18,906 bases of DNA. Source: an uncultured Azohydromonas sp. GTDB lineage: Bacteria > Pseudomonadota > Gammaproteobacteria > Burkholderiales > Burkholderiaceae_C. The notes beneath the pieces were generated by a model. The model was given only the letters and a program-made list of their open reading frames with translations. It had not been told where the DNA came from and made no database searches. The stretch lies in NCBI RefSeq assembly GCF_937926365.1, contig NZ_CALAOH010000204.1:1-18906 (forward strand). Direction: 5' to 3'. The translations under genes were made by a program, and so were the position numbers. Shown one piece after another: positions 6,739 through 15,759 of the stretch. Numbering within the stretch: the first letter of the stretch is position 1; the number at the start of each line of letters is the position of its first letter.

Positions 6739-7656
6739 GTGAAAGCCAACACCATCCTCGACACCATCGGCCGCACCCCGCACATCCGCATGCAGCGCCT
6801 CTTCGGCGCCGCGGAGGTGTGGATCAAGTCCGAGCGCAGCAACCCCGGCGGTTCCATCAAGGACCGCATCGCGCTGTCCATGGTGGAGGCGGCCGAGGCC
6901 TCGGGCCAGCTCAAGCCCGGCGGCACCATCGTCGAGCCCACCTCGGGCAACACCGGCATCGGGCTGGCGATGGTGGCCGCGGTCAAAGGTTACGAACTCA
7001 TCCTCGTGATGCCCGACAGCATGAGCGTCGAGCGCCGCCGCCTGATGCTGGCCTACGGCGCGAAGTTCGAGCTCACGCCGCGCGAGAAGGGCATGAAGGG
7101 CGCCATCGCCCGCGCCCAGGAGCTCATCGCCGCCAAGCCCGGCAGCTGGATGCCGCAGCAGTTCGACAACCCGGCCAACATCGACGTGCACGCGCGCACC
7201 ACGGCGCAGGAGATCCTGGAGGACTTCCCCGAAGGCCTGGACGTGCTCATCACCGGCGTGGGCACCGGCGGCCACATCAGCGGCTGCGCGCAGGTGCTCA
7301 AGCAACGATGGCCGAACCTGAAGGTGTTCGCGGTGGAGCCCAGCGCCTCGCCCGTGATCAGCGGCGGCCAGCCCGCGCCGCACCCGATCCAGGGCATCGG
7401 CGCCGGCTTCATCCCGACCAACCTCAAGACCGAGCTGCTCGACGGCGTGATCCAGGTCGAGGCCGAGGCCGCGCGCGAGATGGCGCGCCGCTGCGCGCGC
7501 GAGGAAGGCATCCTGGTGGGCATCTCCAGCGGCGCCACGCTCAGCGCCATCGCGCAAAAGCTCCCCGAGCTGGATGCGGGCAGCCGCGTCCTGGGCTTCA
7601 ACTACGACACCGGCGAGCGCTACCTGTCCATCGAAGGTTTTCTGCCGACCGAGTAA
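6739..7656 (+). CDS. cysK: Cysteine synthase A (O-acetylserine sulfhydrylase)
   Basis: A PLP enzyme that makes L-cysteine from O-acetylserine and sulfide. The 305-residue product carries the PLP lysine K41 in NPGGSIKDRIA, the substrate loop TSGNTG (from residue 74), the phosphate-binding GTGGHISG, the PHPIQGIGAGFIP segment and GISSGAT. It ends in the CysK-type DTGERYLS. I prefer GTG 6739, since MKANTILDTIGRTPHIRM matches the family N-terminus and GGAGA lies upstream. The open frame extends back to 6370, but that part lies on the antisense of rnpB. The 3' end overlaps the convergent DUF3025 gene by 37 bp. CysK and CysM are close relatives; length and motifs favour CysK. Confidence 0.93.
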   Translation: MKANTILDTIGRTPHIRMQRLFGAAEVWIKSERSNPGGSIKDRIALSMVEAAEASGQLKPGGTIVEPTSGNTGIGLAMVAAVKGYELILVMPDSMSVERRRLMLAYGAKFELTPREKGMKGAIARAQELIAAKPGSWMPQQFDNPANIDVHARTTAQEILEDFPEGLDVLITGVGTGGHISGCAQVLKQRWPNLKVFAVEPSASPVISGGQPAPHPIQGIGAGFIPTNLKTELLDGVIQVEAEAAREMARRCAREEGILVGISSGATLSAIAQKLPELDAGSRVLGFNYDTGERYLSIEGFLPTE

Positions 7657-8459
7657 GCCGGCTCGCCCGTTGGCGGCGGCAGCGGCCTGAACACGGCCGC
7701 GTCGTCGTAGAAGGCTCCTTCCGCGTTGGCCGCCCACCAGCCGGGCACGCCCAGCACCGGCAGCGGCAGGAAGGGCCGCGGCTGCAGCGCCCGCGGCCCC
7801 GGCGCCAGCGCCGCGGCCGAGCCGCCGGGCCAGACATGCGCGGTGATGCCCTTGTAGGGCACGACCAACTGCTCCATCAGCGCGTGGCCGATCAGCCGCA
7901 GCCGGATGTCGCCGCCCGGCAGCCAGCGCGCGCGCTGCTCCACCAGCAGCTCGTGCCAGCGGCGCCGGCGCAGCAGCTCCACCGCATCGGGCGGCGCCTC
8001 CAGCAGCGCGCCGCTTTCGTCGGCCAGCGTCAGCACGTCGCGCAGCGGGCTGCGCCGCGGCTGCACGCCCTCCTCGGCCAGCACCCGCGCATGCAGCTCG
8101 TTGAGCCGGCGCTTCAATGCCGGCTCAACGAGCCACACCAGGCCGTTGAAGAAGTCATGCAGGTGGTCGCGCGTGGGCACGCCCGCGCAACGGAAGATGA
8201 AGCTTTCATAAGCCTCCCCTTCGGGCAGCGCGGCCTGGGGCACGAAATGCAGCGTGCCGGCGGCCAGCCGCAGCGGCTGCCGCGCCGCCAGCGCGTCGAG
8301 CGCCTGCGCCACCGTGGCCCCGCCCAGCACCGCCGCGCACGCGGCCTCGCCGTGCGCGCGGTAGGGCGCCAGCCAGGGGCGCGTCCAGTCGATGGCCTCG
8401 AAGGCCTCGCGCAGCGGCAGCCGCGCCACGGGCAGACGCAGGTGGCGGGGCGAACTCAT
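7620..8459 (-). CDS. DUF3025 domain-containing protein
   Basis: A 279-residue uncharacterised protein. Family features I recognise are the early WLAPYR, the central YESFIFRCAGVPTRDHLHDFFNGLVWLVEP (around residues 85-113), PYKGITAHVW (around 203-212) and the ending FYDDAAVFRP. No signal peptide or membrane segment is visible, so it is probably cytosolic. Its start lies 13 bases after the pyrC stop, so the two genes are probably one operon. The last 37 bp overlap the end of cysK on the other strand. Codons for LVEPALKRRLNEL contain a perfect 15-bp inverted repeat at 8096-8133. The C-terminal tail after FRP (PPPTGEPAYSVGRKPSMDR) appears to be an extension. Function unknown. Confidence 0.87.
   Translation of the reverse strand: MSSPRHLRLPVARLPLREAFEAIDWTRPWLAPYRAHGEAACAAVLGGATVAQALDALAARQPLRLAAGTLHFVPQAALPEGEAYESFIFRCAGVPTRDHLHDFFNGLVWLVEPALKRRLNELHARVLAEEGVQPRRSPLRDVLTLADESGALLEAPPDAVELLRRRRWHELLVEQRARWLPGGDIRLRLIGHALMEQLVVPYKGITAHVWPGGSAAALAPGPRALQPRPFLPLPVLGVPGWWAANAEGAFYDDAAVFRPLPPPTGEPAYSVGRKPSMDR
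8096..8133. repeat. Perfect 15-bp inverted repeat inside the DUF3025 gene
   Basis: GCTCGTTGAGCCGGC (8096-8110) is repeated as its exact reverse complement GCCGGCTCAACGAGC (8119-8133), separated by the 8 bases GCTTCAAT. It sits in the middle of a coding sequence, in frame with no disruption, and encodes a plausible family segment. Confidence 0.92.
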
Positions 8460-8472
8460 GCGGGCGAACCGC

Positions 8473-9510
8473 TCAGGCCAGCTTCCAGCGCAGCACCTCG
8501 CCCGCGCACAGCGGCTTGAGCGACGCGTCGCCGAAGGGCACGGTTTCGGGCAGGGTCCAGTCCTCGCGCACCAGGGTCACGGTGCCGCTGTTGCGCGGCA
8601 GGCCGTAGAAGTCCGGGCCGTGGAAGCTGGCGAAGCCCTCCAGCTTGTCCAGCGCGCCGGCGGCCTCGAAAGCCTGGGCGTAGAGCTCCAGCGCCGACAG
8701 CGCCGTGTAGCAGCCCGCGCAGCCCGTGGCGTGCTCCTTCAGGTGCGAGGCGTGCGGGGCGCTGTCGGTGCCCAGGAAGAATTTCGCATGGCCCGACGTG
8801 GCGGCCTGCACCAGCGCCTGGCGGTGCTCCTCGCGCTTGAGCACCGGCAGGCAGTAGTAGTGCGGGCGGATGCCGCCGGTGAAGATGGCGTTGCGGTTGT
8901 AGAGCAGGTGGTGCGCGGTGATGGTGGCCGCGGTGTGCGCGTCGGCCTGCGCCACGTACTGCGCGGCCTCGCGCGTGGTGATGTGCTCGAAGACGATCTT
9001 CAGCTCGGGGAAGTCGCGCCGCAGCGGGATGAGCACGCGGTCGATGAACACCGCCTCGCGGTCGAAGAGGTCGATGTCGGCGTTCGTGACCTCGCCGTGC
9101 ACCAGCAGCTTCAGGCCCTCGCGCTGCATGGCCTCCAGCGTCGGGTAGGCGAGCTTGATGTCCGTGACGCCCGCGTCGCTGTTGGTGGTGGCGCCGGCCG
9201 GGTAGAGCTTGACGGCCACCACGCCGGCTTCCTTGGCCTGGACGATCTCCTGCGGCGGCAGCCGGTCGGTGAGGTACAGCGTCATCAGCGGCTCGAAGTC
9301 CACGCCCGCGGGCACGGCGGCCAGGATGCGCTCGCGGTAGGCCACGGCCTGCGCCGCGGTGGTCACGGGCGGGCGCAGGTTGGGCATGACGATGGCCCGG
9401 CCGAACTGGCGTGCCGTGTGCGGCACGACCGATTGCAGCGCCGCGCCGTCGCGCACGTGCAGGTGCCAGTCGTCGGGGCGGGTGAAGGTGAGGGACTGCG
9501 GAGCGTTCAT
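8473..9510 (-). CDS. pyrC: Dihydroorotase, class II
   Basis: PyrC catalyses the reversible cyclisation of N-carbamoyl-aspartate to dihydroorotate in pyrimidine synthesis. The 345-residue length matches E. coli PyrC (348). Metal-site residues are all present: HLH (H16, H18) in DDWHLHVRDG, the carboxylated lysine K101 in VAVKLYPAGATTNSD, H138 in LLVHGEVT, H176 in FEHITT and D249 in GTDSAPH. The start ATG 9510 gives MNAPQSLTFTRPDDWHLH, as expected; the longer frame to 9597 would add an Arg-rich shadow. It is divergent from the binding-protein gene (105-bp gap) and is followed at 13 bp by the DUF3025 gene. Confidence 0.96.
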   Translation of the reverse strand: MNAPQSLTFTRPDDWHLHVRDGAALQSVVPHTARQFGRAIVMPNLRPPVTTAAQAVAYRERILAAVPAGVDFEPLMTLYLTDRLPPQEIVQAKEAGVVAVKLYPAGATTNSDAGVTDIKLAYPTLEAMQREGLKLLVHGEVTNADIDLFDREAVFIDRVLIPLRRDFPELKIVFEHITTREAAQYVAQADAHTAATITAHHLLYNRNAIFTGGIRPHYYCLPVLKREEHRQALVQAATSGHAKFFLGTDSAPHASHLKEHATGCAGCYTALSALELYAQAFEAAGALDKLEGFASFHGPDFYGLPRNSGTVTLVREDWTLPETVPFGDASLKPLCAGEVLRWKLA

Positions 9511-9615
9511 GGCGGCGGATTTTCTCACCCGGCCCCGCGATCGCAGGCCGGCCCACCACGGCTGGCCCCGGGTTCCAGGACTTGCATTGCCGTGCACAAT
9601 TGTTTGCGAAACCCC

Positions 9616-10823
9616 ATGGATTGCTCACGTCGCCATCTCATTCAAGCCCTGGCCGCCACGCCGCTGTGCGCCGCGGCCGGGTTGCGGCCGGCCCATGCCG
9701 CGGCGCCCATCCTCATCGGCATCGACGGCGAGTTCAGCCTGCACAACAGCCGCTCGGCGCAGGCGGTGGAGATGGGCGTTCGCATCGCCATCGACGAGAT
9801 CGAGCGCCGCGGCGGCGTGCTGGGCGGGCGGCGCTTCGAGGTGGTCACGCGCGACCACGGCTCCATCGCGGCGCGCGGCATCAAGAACGTGCGCGAGTTC
9901 GCCGCCATGCCCGGGCTGCTGGCCGTGTTCGCCGGGCGCTACAGCCCCGTGGTACTGGAGGAGATAGAGCTCATCCGCGAGACGCGCACGCTGCTGATGG
10001 CGCCGTGGTCTTCGGCCGACGCCATCGTGGACAACGGCATGCGGCCCAACTACGTGTTCCGGCTCTCGCTGCGCGACAGCCTGGCCATGCCCAGGCTGCT
10101 GCGCGCCTGCGCCGAGCGCGGGTTCTCCGAGGTGGGGCTGCTGCTGACCAACACCGGCTGGGGCCGCAGCAACCGCAAGGCGGCGCAGGCGTACACCGAG
10201 CGCAACCGCTCGCCGCGCATCGCCGGCACCGCCTGGTACAACTTCCGCGACACCTCGCTGATCGAGCCCTACCGCCAGCTGCTCGAAGCCGGGGCCCGGG
10301 CCATCGTGCTGGTGGCCAACGACGACGAGGCCGCGCTGCTGGTGCGCGAGATGGCGGCGCTGCCCGCCGCGCAGCGCGTGCCCATCCTCAGCCACTGGGG
10401 CGTCTCGGGCGGTGACTTCGTGCGCCAGGCCGGCGCCGCGCTGTGGGAAGTGGACTTTCAGGTCATCCAGACCTTCAGCTTCTTCCAGGCCCGACCCGCG
10501 GCGTGGCGGCGCTTCGTCGAGGCGGCCCGGCCGCGCTACGGCATCGAGCGCCCGGAGCAGATCGCCGCGCCCGTGGGCGTGGCCCATGCCTACGACCTCA
10601 TGCACATCCTGGCGCTGGCCGTGGAGCGCGCCGGCAGCACCGAGCGCGCGCAGGTGCGCGACGCGCTGGAACAGCTGCGCGAGCACGACGGCCTGATCAA
10701 GCGCTACGCCCCACCCTTCACCCCCGCCCGGCACGAGGCGCTGGACGAGCGCAACCTGCTGCTGGCGCGCTACCGCCCGGACGGCGCCCTGGTGCCCGTG
10801 GACGACCAGCCACGCAAGGCCAA

Positions 10824-10827
<4 letters not shown>
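9616..10827 (+). CDS. Branched-chain-amino-acid-type periplasmic substrate-binding protein, probable Tat substrate
   Basis: A 403-residue type I periplasmic-binding-fold protein (Peripla_BP_6-like). The N-terminus CSRRHLIQALAATPLCAAAG followed by AHAAA looks like a twin-arginine signal with cleavage near residue 28. The mature protein starts PILIGIDGEFSLHNSRSAQAVEMGVRIAIDEIERRGGVLGGRRFEVVTRDHG, the usual opening of the family, followed by FAGRYSPVVLEEIELI and VAHAYDLMHILALAVERAG. The ligand is unknown. No permease or ATPase gene follows. Instead its stop overlaps the GTG start of a histidine kinase gene (GTGA), so it is more likely a sensory binding protein than part of a transporter (inference). 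Start: ATG 9616. Confidence 0.88.
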
Positions 10828-12536
<1,709 letters not shown>

Positions 12537-12602
12537 GTGAGGCGGGAGGGGCTGCGAACTTTTGAACACCAGCCGAAAGCCAATTCGGCTCGCCCTCTGC
12601 CT

Positions 12603-12720
12603 CGTCATTCCCGCACAGGCGCAGTGCTGTCCTGAGAAAGTTGGAAACCGGTTCGCATCGCCGGCTGCAATGCAGGCCGCCAGCCCACCCAGCGTCATCC
12701 CGGCCTTCGCCGGGATGACG
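12603..12720. repeat. REP-like elements downstream of the histidine kinase gene
   Basis: The 268-base gap between two convergent genes holds CGTCATTCCCGCACAGGC (12603-12620), a degraded copy of the CGTCATTCCCGCGCAGGC-type repeat common in proteobacteria. It also holds a perfect 12-bp palindrome, CGTCATCCCGGC (12693-12704) with GCCGGGATGACG (12709-12720) around CTTC. The first copy and the far arm of the second are in inverted orientation, as in REPIN/BIME pairs. The palindrome may also end transcripts from both sides; only a weak T-rich stretch follows on the plus strand. Confidence 0.65.
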
Positions 12721-12804
12721 ACGTTCTTTCTACGGCCGGCGCCACGGCATGCGCAGGCACCCTGGCAGCCCAGGTTTCCCCAGACAGCACTGCGCCGCGT
12801 TCCG

Positions 12805-15372
12805 TTACCCCACCGCCAGCAGCCGCGGCCGCTCCTGCACCTCCTCCAGCCGCCGCACCGCCGGACGGCCGCTGAGCCACTCGCGCAGCCGCTGCACGTC
12901 CAGCACCTGGATCAGCTGCCGGCCCTCGTCGGCCGTGAGCAGCTGCGTCACCAGCGGCGGCAGCATGTCGCCCGTCCAGGGCGCATGCTGGCTCTGCTCG
13001 GCCGAGAAGCTCCACACCCCGTGCAGGTCGCTCACCAGCAGGCCCAGCTCGAAGTTGTCGCCGCGCAGCACCACCACCTGGCCGCCGGCCGCCAGGTCCG
13101 TGCCCGGCCCCCCCAGCAGCGCGTCCAGGTCGAACACCGACACGTGGCGCAGCACCAGCCCGTCGCGGCGCAGCGCCAGCATGCCCACGCGGTGCATGTT
13201 GCCCACCGCCGGCAGCCGGTGCACCTGCGACGCGGGCTGCGCCTCCACCACCTGGTCGGCACGCACCGCGAACAGCTCCTCACCCAGGCAGAAGGTTGCG
13301 TACTCGACGCCGCCGCGCGTGTCGGCGCGACGCGTGGCCGGCACCGCCTGCGGACGCCGCCGCGCCGCGCGGCCCTCCTGCACCGGCCCCAGCGGCTGCA
13401 TCGTCACGGCCAGCACTTGGTCGTCGTAGCCGTCGCACAGCTTGAACTCGCGGTAGCCGGGCGAGGCGCTCACGCCCAGCACGATGTACTGTCCGTCGCG
13501 CACCATGATGCGCGCCGCGCCCTGCCCGCGCGGCAGCTTCAGCATTTCCGGCGGCAGGTCCTGCAGCCGCTCCAGCGACGCCAGCTCGGGATCGGTGGTG
13601 CACAGGATGCGGCCCTCGCGGTCGATGAAAGCCGCGCGCGAGGCCTCGTCCTGCCCGGCCAGCGCCCCGTGCAGCATGGCTTCGAGCTGCGGCGTGGTGT
13701 CGAACACGATGCCGATGCCGCCCAGCACCGGACCCTCGCCGTTCTCGCGGATCGCGGCGTGATAGACCCAGGTCGGCCGGCCTTCGTAGAGCGGGCTCGG
13801 CCGCAGCGGCGTGACGTGGTAGCGCTGCTGGTCCGGCAGCGCCATCACCGCCGCCAGCGTGTCGGCCTCGATGCACTGGCCGATCATGCTCGTGCCGCGC
13901 CCATCCACCGCGTGGCTGGCGGCGATGATGCGGCCCTGGCGGTCATACACCACCAGCCGCGTGTACACCGTGTAGAGCGCGTTGATGTGCTTGAGCACGC
14001 GCGCGGCCTCGTCGGCGGCCAGCCGGTCGTTGCCCGCGGCCAGCGCGGCGGCGAGCTCGGGCGTCAGCGCCCACCAGCGGCAGTCGTTGGCGCGCTCGTA
14101 GAGGTTGCGGTCCAGCAGCTCCACCAGCCACTGCGAGGTGAAGCGCGCCGAGCTCAACCGCGCCGCCAGCGCGGTGTCGGCCAGCTCGCGGATGGAGCGC
14201 GAGAACAGCGCGTCGCTGCGCGAGCCGTTGTCCGTGATCTGCTCCAGCACCGTGCGCAGCGCGCGCTCGTCGCGGCGCTGCGCCGGGGCCATCACCTGCC
14301 CGTTCCACACCACGCGGCGCACGGCATCGGCGGCCACGATGATGTCGTGCAGCGGCGGGCAGAAGCGGGAAGAGTGCGCCAGCAGCCCGTCCACCACCGA
14401 CTCCTCCAGCCCTTCCAGCACACCCGCCACCGCGGTGTCGAAGGCCAGGTCCAGCGGCACCATGGTCTGCGCCTTCCACCCGGGCGGGCCGGCGTAGCCC
14501 TGGTAGCCCTCGGCGGCGAAGGTCTGCACCAGGTACTTGCGCCCGCACCAGATGCGCAGCGTCACCTCCTCGCCCGCGTTCACCGGCACCTTCAGCCCCG
14601 CCGGCATCCAGTCGGGCTCGGCGCTGGCGATGATGCGGTCGTCGGCATCGAGCAGGATCAGGTTGGAGCGCCCGTCGCGCACGTGGCGCGAGGCGAAGAT
14701 GCCGTCCATCTCGGTGGCGAAGGCGAACACCAGGCACAGCACGCCCGCGGGCTGCCCGGTGCGCGGATGCAGCATGCGCTGCGAGTACACCAGCGCCGGC
14801 GCGCCGTCTCGCTGCAGCGCCGTGGGCCCGAAGGTCTCCACGTAGCCGTCGGCGTCCAGCGAGCGCGCCACCAGCGCGTCGTCGCAGCGCGCCACGCCCT
14901 CGGCGGCGCCGGTGGCCGCCATCACGCGGCCCTCGGTGTCCAGCAGCACGATGGCGTCGTAAACGGTGTACTTGGCACGGTAGGCGCGCAGCCGCTCCGA
15001 AGCCTGCGCCGCGTCCATCCCCGTGCCGGCCAGAAAATCGCGCAGCGCCCGGTCCGTGGCCAGGAAGCCGATGTCGGCCGTGCGCTCGAAGAGGTTGCGC
15101 ACCAGCGCATCGATGGCATGCCGCGCCGGCGTGCCCGCCTCCACCATCAGGTTGCCGACCTTCTGCCGCGCGAAGCTGGCGATCAGGTCGCGCTCCAGCG
15201 ACTCGAAACCCTCGCGCGTGGCCGCCAGCATCGACAGCAGGCCCTGCGTGCCGTCCGGGCAGGTCATGCGTGCCGTGGCCTCGATCAGCCGCCACATCAG
15301 GCTGATGTCGCGCAGCGCGGCTTCGCAAGTCACCACGTCGCGCATGTGCGGCAAGCATTCCTCGATGTTCAT
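12805..15372 (-). CDS. Soluble tandem double-Cache protein with C-terminal CheW domain
   Basis: An 855-residue protein without signal peptide or membrane helix. Two halves align with each other: NLFERTADIGFLATD (93-107) with NLYERANDCRWWALT (423-437); YTVYDAIVLLDTEGRVMAAT (135-154) with YTVYTRLVVYDRQGRIIAAS (467-486); NLILLDADDRIIAS (237-250) with AAFIDREGRILCTT (580-593). Each half looks like a double-Cache module. Residues 690-835 form a CheW domain (YATFCLGEELFAVRADQVVEA, HRVGMLALRRDGLVLRHVSVFDLDALLG, ELGLLVSDLHGVWSF), which normally couples receptors to CheA. It may feed an intracellular ligand signal into a chemosensory array (inference). ATG 15372 is preceded by AGGAA at a long spacing. 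It is convergent with the histidine kinase gene. The CheW call is strong and the Cache call good. Confidence 0.88.
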   Translation of the reverse strand: MNIEECLPHMRDVVTCEAALRDISLMWRLIEATARMTCPDGTQGLLSMLAATREGFESLERDLIASFARQKVGNLMVEAGTPARHAIDALVRNLFERTADIGFLATDRALRDFLAGTGMDAAQASERLRAYRAKYTVYDAIVLLDTEGRVMAATGAAEGVARCDDALVARSLDADGYVETFGPTALQRDGAPALVYSQRMLHPRTGQPAGVLCLVFAFATEMDGIFASRHVRDGRSNLILLDADDRIIASAEPDWMPAGLKVPVNAGEEVTLRIWCGRKYLVQTFAAEGYQGYAGPPGWKAQTMVPLDLAFDTAVAGVLEGLEESVVDGLLAHSSRFCPPLHDIIVAADAVRRVVWNGQVMAPAQRRDERALRTVLEQITDNGSRSDALFSRSIRELADTALAARLSSARFTSQWLVELLDRNLYERANDCRWWALTPELAAALAAGNDRLAADEAARVLKHINALYTVYTRLVVYDRQGRIIAASHAVDGRGTSMIGQCIEADTLAAVMALPDQQRYHVTPLRPSPLYEGRPTWVYHAAIRENGEGPVLGGIGIVFDTTPQLEAMLHGALAGQDEASRAAFIDREGRILCTTDPELASLERLQDLPPEMLKLPRGQGAARIMVRDGQYIVLGVSASPGYREFKLCDGYDDQVLAVTMQPLGPVQEGRAARRRPQAVPATRRADTRGGVEYATFCLGEELFAVRADQVVEAQPASQVHRLPAVGNMHRVGMLALRRDGLVLRHVSVFDLDALLGGPGTDLAAGGQVVVLRGDNFELGLLVSDLHGVWSFSAEQSQHAPWTGDMLPPLVTQLLTADEGRQLIQVLDVQRLREWLSGRPAVRRLEEVQERPRLLAVG

Positions 15373-15615
15373 GGCGTGATGCCGTTCCTAAATAAACTTA
15401 CGGCTTGTTTCGCAATGCGCGTGCCACAAATCATCAGGAGCGCGTCCTAGGGACAACCCGCAGAAAAGCACCAGCTTGAGGCGCGTCAAGCACAACCGTG
15501 GTGCACCCTTGCCTTCCAGGCGTGCATCCGCGGCGGCACCGGCTTCAAGCGCGGCGAGGGGTGGCGGAAAGTTGCCTCGGCAACGGGCATGGTGGCCCGT
15601 GGCCGGCGCGGCGCC

Positions 15616-15652
15616 AGGACCATGCCTGGCTGATTAGGACCATGCCTAGCTG
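15616..15652 (+). promoter_or_regulatory. Tandem operator-like direct repeats upstream of the RTX gene
   Basis: AGGACCATGCCTGGCTG (15616-15632) is repeated as AGGACCATGCCTAGCTG (15636-15652), 16 of 17 bases identical with a 20-bp period, i.e. about two helix turns. Each copy is itself a dyad with AGG and CCT arms around ACCATG; in the first copy the arms reach GCCAGG and CCTGGC. The pair ends 14 bases before a candidate -35 element, the position of an activator site. The regulator is unknown. Confidence 0.6.
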
Positions 15653-15666
15653 CCGAGCGTCCCGTC

Positions 15667-15695
15667 TTGGCGCGATGGCCTGCGGCGCCTGAAAT
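15667..15695 (+). promoter_or_regulatory. Candidate promoter of the RTX gene
   Basis: TTGGCG (15667-15672) and TGAAAT (15690-15695) are separated by 17 bp, each matching four of six consensus bases. The transcript would have a leader of about 60 bases ending in AAGGAG before the ATG. The weak match fits a promoter that needs an activator at the adjacent repeats. Confidence 0.4.
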
Positions 15696-15759
15696 ACAGG
15701 CCAGCGGCACCCGAATTCCTCTTCTTCCAGGCCGCTGCACCACCACCAAGGAGTCCACC

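Larger units (their letters stand above)
15373..15759. other. Intergenic region between divergent CheW-fusion and RTX genes
   Basis: 387 bases without a credible gene. The left part near 15395-15420 is AT-richer and probably holds the promoter of the CheW-fusion gene, but no convincing -35/-10 pair was found. The right part holds a short palindrome GTTGCCTCGGCAAC, the tandem operator-like repeats at 15616-15652 and the candidate RTX promoter at 15667-15695, both listed separately. Confidence 0.6.

Noticed and set aside
15385..15412. FliA (sigma-28) promoter for the CheW-fusion gene
   Set aside because: GTAAGTTT resembles the -35 element, but the -10 part 11 bp later (GCATCACG) matches only two of eight consensus bases and lies too near the start codon.
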